From contig CALGGJ010000119.1 of assembly GCA_937915745.1 (NCBI GenBank), forward strand, positions 1 through 15,529: 15,529 bases of DNA, given 5' to 3'. Positions within the stretch are counted from its first letter, which is position 1; every line of letters starts with the position of its first letter. A program made the translations under genes and the position numbers. Below are positions 1 through 6,512 of the stretch, piece after piece. This DNA comes from an uncultured Prevotellaceae bacterium (GTDB taxonomy: Bacteria > Bacteroidota > Bacteroidia > Bacteroidales > Bacteroidaceae). The notes below the pieces were generated by a model. The model made no database searches, was not told the origin of the DNA, and worked only from the letters and a program-made list of their open reading frames with translations.

Positions 1-314
1 CCAGTCAGAGGTCAATGTCTAATCAAACAAATGCCACATTTTCAAGTGGGCTCAAAGATGATTATTGAACAAGGTGTAAGCAGTAAAACCAATGCTTGCA
101 CCTTCGTGATATGTTTCAGACCCTTTTTTTAGTGATAGATGCAGTCTTATGTTCAAGGTCATATTCCTTCAGCGTTACTATGGTTTGGACGACCTCCAGA
201 TATTTTTTTGTGAATTTGCGGATTTGCATACGATGCATAGGTGCTGAGGCATGAAATGTAGGGTGGTGGAGTTGATTTTTTGCTTTTCGTTTCCTGCTTT
301 TCGCTCAAAATGTC
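1..314. other. Left edge, no recognised gene
   Basis: I recognise no gene here. The first frame is open from the window edge to a TAG at 130-132 (43 codons), but its translation matches nothing I know and an open run this short is expected by chance. The stretch is AT-richer than the genes to its right and holds a small stem-loop at 71-104 and a run of seven T at 124-130. It could be the far end of the preceding transcription unit, cut off by the window edge. Confidence 0.5.
71..104 (+). other. Stem-loop, possible weak terminator
   Basis: Arms AAGGTGTAAGC (71-81) and GCTTGCACCTT (94-104) pair over 11 bp with one G-T wobble, around a 12-nt loop. A T-run (124-130) follows only after 19 nt, so this is not a classical intrinsic terminator. 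It might end transcription of a gene lying left of the window. The function is inferred. Confidence 0.3.
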
Positions 315-322
315 TATCTTTG
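315..322 (+). promoter_or_regulatory. Likely -7 box for the DUF2851 gene
   Basis: TATCTTTG matches the Bacteroidetes primary-sigma -7 consensus TAnnTTTG and is followed by the usual GC. It lies 50 bp before the ATG at 373. No convincing TTTG -33 element stands at the usual distance, although the upstream DNA is T-rich. Confidence 0.5.
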
Positions 323-372
323 CACACACATTATCGTGATGACGTAATTTTTTGCATCCGTAGATTTTGTTT

Positions 373-1677
373 ATGGAATATCTGTTGCATTATACATGGA
401 AACACAGGCTGTTTCCGCTTCAAGGATTGCTTACGACCGATGGTGACGAGGTTGAGGTTATAAGTCCGGGCAGGCATAATGCCGATGCCGGTCCCGATTT
501 CCTTGATGCCCGCTTACGCATCGGTGGCACGTTGTGGGTGGGTAATGTAGAGATACACCTGCGTTCGTCGGACTGGTATCGACACCACCACGACTCCGAT
601 GGGGCCTATGATACAGTAGTATTGCATGTGGTGGAGGATGCTGACTGCGATGTAACGACGTCGGGGGGTGTAAGGATTCCGCAGTTGCGGGTTGATATTC
701 CTCACGAGGTGAGCGAGAACTATAACGAGCTGAGCATGTCGGATTATCACCCTCGTTGTCGTGAGGTGTTGCCTATGTTGCCGCGTCTCACCATCACATC
801 GTGGTTGTCGGCTCTGAGTGTTGAGCGTCTGGAGTATCGTATGCAACAGATTATGGAACGGCGTAAGGAATGTGGGCTGAGTTGGGAAGACACGGCTTTC
901 GTAACAGTGGCTCGCACGTTCGGTTTTGGCAAGAACGGTGATGCGTTTGAGCGCTGGGCCTTGGCTTTGCCGTCGGGGGCTGTTGGCAAGCATCGTGACG
1001 ATTTGTTTCAGGTTGAGGCTTTGTTTTTCGGCATGGCCGGTTTGCTGTCAGAGCCGTCGGATGCTGATGGCTACTACTCGCGCCTGCAGGGTGAGTGGCG
1101 GTATCTGAGCAAGAAATTTACGCTCACACCCATAGACCCCACCGTGTGGAAATTCCTGCGGATGCGACCACAGAACTTCCCTCACAGACGTATAGCCCAG
1201 TTGGCTATGCTCTACCATGTGGGGCGTCTGAACCTCGCACGCATGGTGGGAACCGATGATATCAACCAGTTGCTGTCGTTGTTTGACACTGATGTGAGCG
1301 ACTTCTGGCGTACTCACTATTCGTTTGTGTCGGAACCAAGCCGTATAAACAGCGGACGGCTCTCGGCTTCATCGCAGCGGCTGTTAGTGCTGAACTGTGT
1401 GATACCGCTACTGTTTGCATACGGGCGTTACCGTTTGGACGAGACCCTGACCAATCGTGCACTCGACCTGCTCGAGCAGCTTCCGGCTGAAACCAACCAC
1501 ATCATCAGCCGATGGAACGATGCGGGTGTGACCTGCCGTTCGGCTGCCGACTCGCAGGCACTCATACAGCTCACCACCCGATACTGCGAGGCTAAAGACT
1601 GCCTGAGGTGCAGGTTTGGATATGAATACATACGTCACAACCCCGGGTTTCTGAATGAAAAAAGTGTGCCGGTGTGA
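373..1677 (+). CDS. DUF2851 family protein
   Basis: The 434-residue protein is a full-length member of the DUF2851 family, common and usually single-copy in Bacteroidetes. Its role is unknown. The start MEYLLHYTWKHRLFPL, the segment with NADAGPDFLDARL and GNVEIHLRSSDW, and the C-terminal cysteine pattern (C405, C410, C413, in YCEAKDCLRCRFGYEYI) are the family hallmarks. The clustered cysteines suggest a metal or Fe-S site, but that is inference. No signal peptide or membrane segment is seen, so it is probably cytoplasmic. I chose ATG 373 over TTG 367 because relatives begin with ME(x)LLHYxWK and the -7 box lies at a normal distance. Its coding strand is visibly G/T-rich, the opposite of the next four genes on the same strand. 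It stands alone, with its own promoter and a repeat array after it. Confidence 0.9.
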   Translation: MEYLLHYTWKHRLFPLQGLLTTDGDEVEVISPGRHNADAGPDFLDARLRIGGTLWVGNVEIHLRSSDWYRHHHDSDGAYDTVVLHVVEDADCDVTTSGGVRIPQLRVDIPHEVSENYNELSMSDYHPRCREVLPMLPRLTITSWLSALSVERLEYRMQQIMERRKECGLSWEDTAFVTVARTFGFGKNGDAFERWALALPSGAVGKHRDDLFQVEALFFGMAGLLSEPSDADGYYSRLQGEWRYLSKKFTLTPIDPTVWKFLRMRPQNFPHRRIAQLAMLYHVGRLNLARMVGTDDINQLLSLFDTDVSDFWRTHYSFVSEPSRINSGRLSASSQRLLVLNCVIPLLFAYGRYRLDETLTNRALDLLEQLPAETNHIISRWNDAGVTCRSAADSQALIQLTTRYCEAKDCLRCRFGYEYIRHNPGFLNEKSVPV

Positions 1678-1689
1678 GGCCGGTCTTGC

Positions 1690-1791
1690 GAGTGCGAAGT
1701 CGTGGGCCTGCGAGTGCGAAGTCGTGGGGCTTTGAGTGCGAAGTCGTGGGGCTTTGAGTGCGAAGTCTCGGGCCTGTGAGTGCACACTCAC
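1690..1791 (+). repeat. 22-bp tandem repeat array 1
   Basis: GAGTGCGAAGTC recurs at 1690, 1712, 1734 and 1756, exactly 22 bp apart, each time followed by a G-rich tail ending in GCCTG or GCTTT. A decayed fifth unit starts at 1778 with GAGTGCAC. Units two and three are identical. The array begins 12 bp after the DUF2851 stop and ends in a short hairpin, GTGAGTG-CA-CACTCAC (1776-1791). A 10-bp palindrome ACGGTACCGT follows at 1801-1810. A related array with the same period lies at 11763-11850. There are no spacers, so it is not CRISPR. Confidence 0.85.
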
Positions 1792-1891
1792 TTTGATGCC
1801 ACGGTACCGTTATTTATTTTGCAGTGTGTGAAAGAGTGGGAAAAAACATAAAATATGCGGAATGCAAGCCTGCCGACTCAGATAATTTCAC

Positions 1892-1899
1892 TATATTTG
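1892..1899 (+). promoter_or_regulatory. Likely -7 box of the nucleoside transporter operon
   Basis: TATATTTG fits the Bacteroidetes -7 consensus TAnnTTTG and is followed by GC. It lies 64 bp before the ATG at 1964, in an otherwise non-coding stretch. No clear -33 TTTG is visible. It would drive the transporter, sirtuin and DUF5106 genes together. Confidence 0.55.
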
Positions 1900-1963
1900 C
1901 AGTCGTCGGCACACAGCCTACTGTCACATAACCACGTATCAAACTTAATAAACAATAACCGAA

Positions 1964-3253
1964 ATGAATGCAACAAACAAATCCAGCGGACTGAAGTTCC
2001 GCCTCACCATCCTTAATTTCCTTGAGTTTGCAATATGGGGAGCCTATCTTACCTGTATGTCGCGCTATCTCATTACAGCAGGTTTAGGCAACTATATTTC
2101 CTACTTCTACAGCGTGCAGGGCTTTGTATCGCTATTCATGCCTGCACTCATGGGTATAGTGGCCGATCGTTGGATTCAGGCCCAGAAAACCCTTTCATTA
2201 TGTCAGTTCATAGCCGGTGCAGCCATGTGTGCAGTCGCATTTTACGGTAACAGCGCAGGTGAAAATGCCAATTTCAGCATCCTGTTCACGCTATATACCA
2301 TCAGCGTGGCATTCTTCATGCCAACCATAGCGCTTACCAACAGCGTGGCCTATGCCGCTCTGGAGGGTGCAGGCGAAGACACGGTGAAAGCATTCCCACC
2401 GATTCGTGTGTGGGGTACCATCGGTTTCATCATATCCATGCTATGTGTTGACTGGAGCGGGTTGCAGGACAAACCATGGCAATTTGCCGTATCGGGCATA
2501 CTCAGCATCATAATGGCATTCTATGCACTGACCATGCCTGCATGCCCTACCAACCAGGGAGGAGAGAAGAAATCGCTGGTCGATGCACTGGGACTCCGTG
2601 CCTTCACTCTGTTCAAGCAAAAGAAGATGGCCATCTTCTTTATTTTCTCAATGCTGCTGGGTTCGGCCCTGCAAATCACAAACGGATATGCCAACCCGTT
2701 CATCGCATCGTTCGGAGCAAATGAGGCCTTTGCAAATACATTCGGGGTGCAACACGCCAACACATTGATTTCTCTGTCGCAAATATCCGAAACACTGTGC
2801 ATACTGCTCATTCCGTTCTTCCTGAAACGATTTGGCATTAAGATAGTGATGCTCATGTCGATGTTTGCATGGGTATTCCGCTTCGGACTCTTTGCCATAG
2901 GCGACCCGGGATTTCCCGGAGTCACCCTGCTCATCCTCTCAATGATAGTATATGGTGTGGCTTTCGACTTCTTCAACATCAGCGGATCGCTGTTTGTTGA
3001 CCAAGAGACCGACCTTAACATACGCAGCAGCGCACAAGGACTGTTTATGATGATGACCAACGGCTTCGGAGCCTCAATAGGAATGTTGCTTGCCGGCGAA
3101 GTGGTGAACCACTTTACACATGGCGAAGAAATCAACGGCAACTTCTACACCGTGGGCGACTGGAGTACCTGCTGGTACATCTTTGCCGCCTACTCGCTCG
3201 TCGTAGCCGTCTTGTTTGCCATTCTCTTCAAATACAAACACCAACGGACCTAA
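1964..3253 (+). CDS. NupG-like nucleoside:H+ symporter (MFS)
   Basis: The 429-residue polytopic inner-membrane protein resembles the nucleoside:H+ symporter branch of the major facilitator superfamily (NupG/XapB), which imports nucleosides using the proton gradient. Seen in the sequence: about 12 hydrophobic segments, FLEFAIWGAY at residues 19-28 in the first helix, a short MFS loop GIVADRW at 64-70 between helices 2 and 3, and FPPIRVWGTIGF at 144-155, which matches the RxWGxIGF region of this family. The length is typical. The ATG is preceded by an A-rich leader, as usual for Bacteroidetes, without a Shine-Dalgarno site. The stop lies only 4 bp before the sirtuin start, so the two are almost certainly co-transcribed. 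The exact substrate cannot be read from the sequence; a nucleoside or a nucleoside-like NAD precursor fits. Confidence 0.85.
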   Translation: MNATNKSSGLKFRLTILNFLEFAIWGAYLTCMSRYLITAGLGNYISYFYSVQGFVSLFMPALMGIVADRWIQAQKTLSLCQFIAGAAMCAVAFYGNSAGENANFSILFTLYTISVAFFMPTIALTNSVAYAALEGAGEDTVKAFPPIRVWGTIGFIISMLCVDWSGLQDKPWQFAVSGILSIIMAFYALTMPACPTNQGGEKKSLVDALGLRAFTLFKQKKMAIFFIFSMLLGSALQITNGYANPFIASFGANEAFANTFGVQHANTLISLSQISETLCILLIPFFLKRFGIKIVMLMSMFAWVFRFGLFAIGDPGFPGVTLLILSMIVYGVAFDFFNISGSLFVDQETDLNIRSSAQGLFMMMTNGFGASIGMLLAGEVVNHFTHGEEINGNFYTVGDWSTCWYIFAAYSLVVAVLFAILFKYKHQRT

Positions 3254-3257
3254 TGCT

Positions 3258-3950
3258 ATGCAGAAACTCGTGTTCCTCACCGGTGCCGGCATAAGTGCCG
3301 AAAGCGGTATAACCACCTTCCGCGACTCGGGCGGACTGTGGGAGCAATACAGGGTTGAGGATGTGGCATCGATTGACGGCTACTACCGCGACCCGCAGCT
3401 GGTGACTAACTTCTACAACGAACGGCGCCGACAGCTGCAAGACGCCCAACCCAACGAGGCTCACAAGCTGGTGGCACAACTTGAAGCTAAGTATGATGTG
3501 TGTGTGGTGACACAGAATGTTGACGACCTCCACGAGCGTGCCGGATCGACCAACATCATTCACCTGCATGGCGAACTGCGTAAAATAACATCGAGCCGCA
3601 ACCCTAACGACCCGTCGCAAATAGAGACCCTGCCCCCGGGAAAAAGCATAACCTACCCCGACGACCGTGCACGCGACGGAAGCCCGGCACGACCGTTCAT
3701 CGTGTGGTTTGGCGAGCCGGTACCCATGATTGAGGCCGCCGCAAGGCAGGTGGCCGAGGCCGACATAATGGTAGTCGTAGGTACATCGCTCAACGTATAT
3801 CCGGCTGCAGGACTGGTGAACTATGCACGCACCGATGCACACATATACCTCATCGACCCATCCCCCACCAATGTGCCACAATACCTCAACATACACGTAA
3901 TTGCAAAAAAAGCATCGGAAGGGATGCGCCAACTGTGTAATGAATTGTAA
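3258..3950 (+). CDS. cobB: Sir2-family NAD-dependent deacylase, class III-like
   Basis: The 230-residue sirtuin removes acyl groups from lysine using NAD+, giving nicotinamide and O-acyl-ADP-ribose. Visible motifs are the NAD-binding GAGISAESGI at residues 9-18, FRDSGGLW at 21-28, TQNVDDLHERAG at 85-96, and catalytic His104 in HLHGE. FYNERRR (52-58) carries the Y-x-x-R pair (Y53, R56) that marks class III enzymes such as E. coli CobB and SIRT5, which prefer succinyl- and malonyl-lysine. After His104 the sequence reads KITSSRNPNDP, with no cysteine tetrad, so the structural zinc ribbon is missing; from memory other Bacteroidales sirtuins also lack it. I chose ATG 3258, 4 bp after the transporter stop, because the family begins shortly before LTGAG. 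The gene overlaps the next one by 11 bp. Confidence 0.9.
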   Translation: MQKLVFLTGAGISAESGITTFRDSGGLWEQYRVEDVASIDGYYRDPQLVTNFYNERRRQLQDAQPNEAHKLVAQLEAKYDVCVVTQNVDDLHERAGSTNIIHLHGELRKITSSRNPNDPSQIETLPPGKSITYPDDRARDGSPARPFIVWFGEPVPMIEAAARQVAEADIMVVVGTSLNVYPAAGLVNYARTDAHIYLIDPSPTNVPQYLNIHVIAKKASEGMRQLCNEL

Positions 3951-4827
3951 AAACCGCATACATCGCACATTGTTATGCCCAATACTCATAGCAGCTGTGG
4001 GGTTGTGGCTGCCGGCACAGGCACAGGACACCAGTTTCCCGCTGCCGCCATTGCCCCCTACGCTCGGCCAGCCGGCCGAACGCCTTGCCTACCTGCTGCA
4101 ACACTATTGGGAGCAATATAACTTCGACGACACCAGCAGTACTAACCGCCGGTGCGGCGAACAGGGTTTCGTAGATTTCATAAACATAATGCCAGTGGCC
4201 GACAGTCTGCTGTGCGCCGACGCCGCTGCCAGATACGTGGAGCTGGCACTTGCCACACCCGAGGGCCGCGAACAATTCAACTCAAACACCATACACTACC
4301 TCGGCAACCGCCTCTCGCCACTGCGCAACGACATAACCTACGCCCACTTGCTGAGACAGGCTGCACGGTATTATTCACGTACCGAACACAAGAAAACCCA
4401 CTACGCCAACCTCAAACGTACACTGGCCATGCTTGACAATATCGACAAAAACCAGGTGGGGGACACAGCGGCCGATTTCAAGTTTAAGGACAGCAAGGGC
4501 AAGCGGCAACGACTCGGAAATATTCACTCCAAACAGGTGTTGCTGATGTTCTTCGACCCCGAATGCTACGACTGCCTGCTGGCCAAACAAGACATGGAGA
4601 CCAACCCATTGTTTGCCAACCCCGACCTGAGTATAGTACGTGTGCAACCGTCGCAAGCAAAACGCCTGTACTACATCACAGGTACACCCTCGTTCTACAT
4701 GCTCGACGCCAACCGAAGGGTGTTGCTGAAAGATGCGACATACGAACAAACCGTGGATTTTCTTGAAAAGACAGCTGATTTTCATGCAAAAGACGTGGAT
4801 AAATCTGCAGGGGACGTGGGTAGATAA
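3940..4827 (+). CDS. Exported DUF5106/thioredoxin-fold protein
   Basis: The 295-residue protein has an N-terminal signal peptide: basic NCKNRIHR, a hydrophobic core at about residues 10-25, and likely cleavage after AQA at 28. There is no lipobox, so it is probably soluble in the periplasm. After the signal comes a DUF5106-like region (about 30-170, starting FPLPPLPPTLGQPAERL). A TlpA/thioredoxin-like domain follows (about 185-290) with FFDPECYDC, where C209 and C212 form a CxxC, and a TGTP motif at 247-250 that fits the cis-proline loop. A thiol-disulfide role in the cell envelope is likely, and LepB should process it. The ATG at 3940 overlaps the sirtuin stop, implying translational coupling; upstream in-frame starts would disrupt the signal peptide. 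It is the last gene of the three-gene operon. Confidence 0.8.
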   Translation: MNCKNRIHRTLLCPILIAAVGLWLPAQAQDTSFPLPPLPPTLGQPAERLAYLLQHYWEQYNFDDTSSTNRRCGEQGFVDFINIMPVADSLLCADAAARYVELALATPEGREQFNSNTIHYLGNRLSPLRNDITYAHLLRQAARYYSRTEHKKTHYANLKRTLAMLDNIDKNQVGDTAADFKFKDSKGKRQRLGNIHSKQVLLMFFDPECYDCLLAKQDMETNPLFANPDLSIVRVQPSQAKRLYYITGTPSFYMLDANRRVLLKDATYEQTVDFLEKTADFHAKDVDKSAGDVGR

Positions 4828-4883
4828 GAAAAACGACTGGTATAAGCACAGTCTGAAGCCAGCATTTATGTTACTGACGAAAA

Positions 4884-4966
4884 GTGAAAAGTGAAAAGTG
4901 AAAAATCAGTGCCGGCAAACCGCTTTTCGCATGTCTTGCCGTAAGTTTTCACCTTTCACTTTTCAC
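4884..4966. repeat. Long inverted repeat built from GTGAAAA units
   Basis: The left arm 4884-4904 is three direct copies of GTGAAAA. The right arm 4946-4966 is its reverse complement with one mismatch in 21. Inside the 41-nt loop CGGCAA (4913-4918) and TTGCCG (4936-4941) pair again, giving a two-tier hairpin. It lies between the DUF5106 stop and the hisS -7 box at 4984, and its right arm covers the place where the -33 element should be. It could end the upstream operon, be a small dispersed palindromic element, or both. No T-run follows on the plus strand. Confidence 0.75.
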
Positions 4967-4983
4967 ATTTCGCTTATATTCCC

Positions 4984-4991
4984 TACCTTTG
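4984..4991 (+). promoter_or_regulatory. Likely -7 box of hisS
   Basis: TACCTTTG followed by C is an excellent match to the Bacteroidetes -7 consensus TAnnTTTG. It sits 39 bp before the hisS ATG. The -33 position falls in the T/C-rich right arm of the inverted repeat, where TTTC stands in place of TTTG. Confidence 0.65.
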
Positions 4992-5030
4992 CACTCTGAA
5001 AACAACACATACGAAACAGCATATCTCATT

Positions 5031-6377
5031 ATGAAACCATCAATACCAAAGGGAACGCGCGACTTCTCGCCTGTCGAGATGTCTAAACGCAACTATATAT
5101 TCAACACCATTCGCGAGGTATATAGCCTCTACGGATTTGAGCAGATTGAGACTCCAGCCATGGAAAACCTATCGACCCTGATGGGCAAGTACGGCGAGGA
5201 GGGCGACAAGCTCCTGTTTAAGATACAGAACTCGGGCGATTACTTCCGCGGCATATCTGACGAAGAACTGCTCAGTCGCGATGCCCTGCATCTGGCCGGC
5301 AGGTTTTGTGAGAAAGGCCTGCGCTACGACCTCACGGTGCCGTTCGCACGCTATGTGGTGATGCACCGCGACGACCTCACACTACCATTCCGACGCTACC
5401 AGATTCAGCCCGTATGGCGTGCCGACCGTCCGCAGCGTGGGCGCTACCGCGAGTTCTACCAGTGTGATGCCGACATCGTGGGAAGCGACTCGCTGCTCAA
5501 TGAGGTGGAACTGATGCAAATAGTCGATACAGTATTCACACGCCTCGGTGTGCGTGTATGCATCAAGATAAACAACCGCAAGATACTGACCGGAATAGCC
5601 GAGATGATAGGACAGGCCGAAAAGATAGTTGATATCACTGTGGCTATCGACAAACTCGACAAGATAGGTCTCGACGGTGTGAACGCCGAACTTGAGGCCG
5701 CCGGCCTGCCGGCCGATGCCATCGAAAGCCTGCAGCCAATCATTGGCCTGAACGGCACCAACAGCGAGAAACTGCAAACCATACGTACCCTGCTCAACGG
5801 CAGCACCATTGGGCTGAAAGGTATCGAAGAAACCGAATTTATACTCAACACCCTCGAAGGCCTCAGCCTGAAAAACCAAGTGGAGACAGACCTGACGCTG
5901 GCGCGAGGACTCAACTACTATACTGGTGCCATCTTCGAAGTGAAGGCTCTCGATGTAGAAATGGGCAGTATAACCGGAGGCGGCCGCTATGACAACCTCA
6001 CCGGCATATTCGGAATGCCCGGACTCTCGGGCGTGGGTATCAGTTTCGGTGCCGACCGCATCTACGACGTTCTCAACCAACTCGACCTTTATCCGGCCTC
6101 AGCACTCACACGGCCACAGGTCCTCTTCGTCAATTTCGGTAATGCTGAGGTACAATACCTGCTGCCTGTAGTGGCACGTCTGCGTCACAACGGAGTGCGG
6201 GCAGAACTCTATCCCGACGCAGCCAAGATGAAACGGCAGATGAGCTATGCCAACGCACGACAGATACCATACGTGGTGCTTGCCGGTGAAACCGAGATGC
6301 AGCAGGGCATGGTGACACTGAAAAACATGAACACGGGCGAACAGACACTCGTAGATAAAGACACATTCACTCTTTAG
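5031..6377 (+). CDS. hisS: Histidyl-tRNA synthetase (class II)
   Basis: The enzyme charges tRNA-His with histidine in the cytoplasm. The 448-residue length fits Bacteroidetes HisRS. Motifs: KGTRDFSP at residues 7-14, RYDLTVPFARY (98-108), motif 2 from RYQIQPVWRADRP to REFYQCDAD (122-148), the histidine-binding loop ARGLNYYTG (291-299), and motif 3 GGGRYD (316-321). The C-terminal ~85 residues, starting near PQVLFVNFG, form the anticodon-binding domain. ATG 5031 is preferred over an upstream in-frame TTG at 4989, because that codon lies inside the -7 box and homologues begin MxxxPKGTRDF. The gene is monocistronic, with its own promoter and a strong hairpin beyond its stop. No T-box leader is seen; the hairpin upstream lies before the promoter, so it is not in the mRNA. 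Confidence 0.97.
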   Translation: MKPSIPKGTRDFSPVEMSKRNYIFNTIREVYSLYGFEQIETPAMENLSTLMGKYGEEGDKLLFKIQNSGDYFRGISDEELLSRDALHLAGRFCEKGLRYDLTVPFARYVVMHRDDLTLPFRRYQIQPVWRADRPQRGRYREFYQCDADIVGSDSLLNEVELMQIVDTVFTRLGVRVCIKINNRKILTGIAEMIGQAEKIVDITVAIDKLDKIGLDGVNAELEAAGLPADAIESLQPIIGLNGTNSEKLQTIRTLLNGSTIGLKGIEETEFILNTLEGLSLKNQVETDLTLARGLNYYTGAIFEVKALDVEMGSITGGGRYDNLTGIFGMPGLSGVGISFGADRIYDVLNQLDLYPASALTRPQVLFVNFGNAEVQYLLPVVARLRHNGVRAELYPDAAKMKRQMSYANARQIPYVVLAGETEMQQGMVTLKNMNTGEQTLVDKDTFTL

Positions 6378-6412
6378 GACTAATGACCGGATTTGGGTTT
6401 ATCTTCGACACT

Positions 6413-6420
6413 TATATTTG
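6413..6420 (+). promoter_or_regulatory. Possible promoter after hisS
   Basis: TATATTTG fits TAnnTTTG, and TTTG at 6392-6395 lies 17 bp upstream, slightly closer than the usual 19-21. No coding sequence follows on this strand. Transcription from here would run straight into the hairpin at 6445-6486, giving an RNA of about 60-70 nt. It may be a chance match. Confidence 0.3.
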
Positions 6421-6444
6421 GAGCAATGGTTGGAATATATGCCA

Positions 6445-6486
6445 GAGGAAGACAGGGTTGGTGAGTGTACGTACCCTGTCTTCCTC
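6445..6486. terminator. Hairpin between convergent hisS and sdhB
   Basis: GAGGAAGACAGGGT (6445-6458) and ACCCTGTCTTCCTC (6473-6486) form a perfect 14-bp stem with a 14-nt loop. It lies between the hisS stop (6377, plus) and the sdhB stop (6513, minus), the expected place for a bidirectional terminator. Only a short TTTT (6490-6493) follows on the plus strand and no T-run on the minus strand, so termination may be Rho-assisted or the hairpin may mainly protect the 3' ends. Confidence 0.75.
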
Positions 6487-6512
6487 CAGTTTTGGCCGAG
6501 TGTCTGTTGTTA

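Noticed and set aside
1..132. End of a gene entering from the left (43 open codons)
   Set aside because: An open run this length is expected by chance, and the translation shows no recognisable motif.
1690..1791. CRISPR-like array
   Set aside because: The repeats are directly adjacent with a 22-bp period and no unique spacers, and no cas gene is nearby.
3228..4031. Long open frame (267 codons) on the minus strand opposite the sirtuin
   Set aside because: It lies wholly antisense to a conserved gene with all its motifs, and its translation has no recognisable family features.
4884..5030. T-box or histidine attenuator leader for hisS
   Set aside because: The hairpin lies upstream of the -7 box and so outside the mRNA. 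The 39-bp stretch after the box is too short, and no T-box bulge or run of His codons is seen.
5382..6080. Minus-strand open frame opposite hisS
   Set aside because: It is a shadow of a strongly conserved gene, with no start context or promoter of its own.
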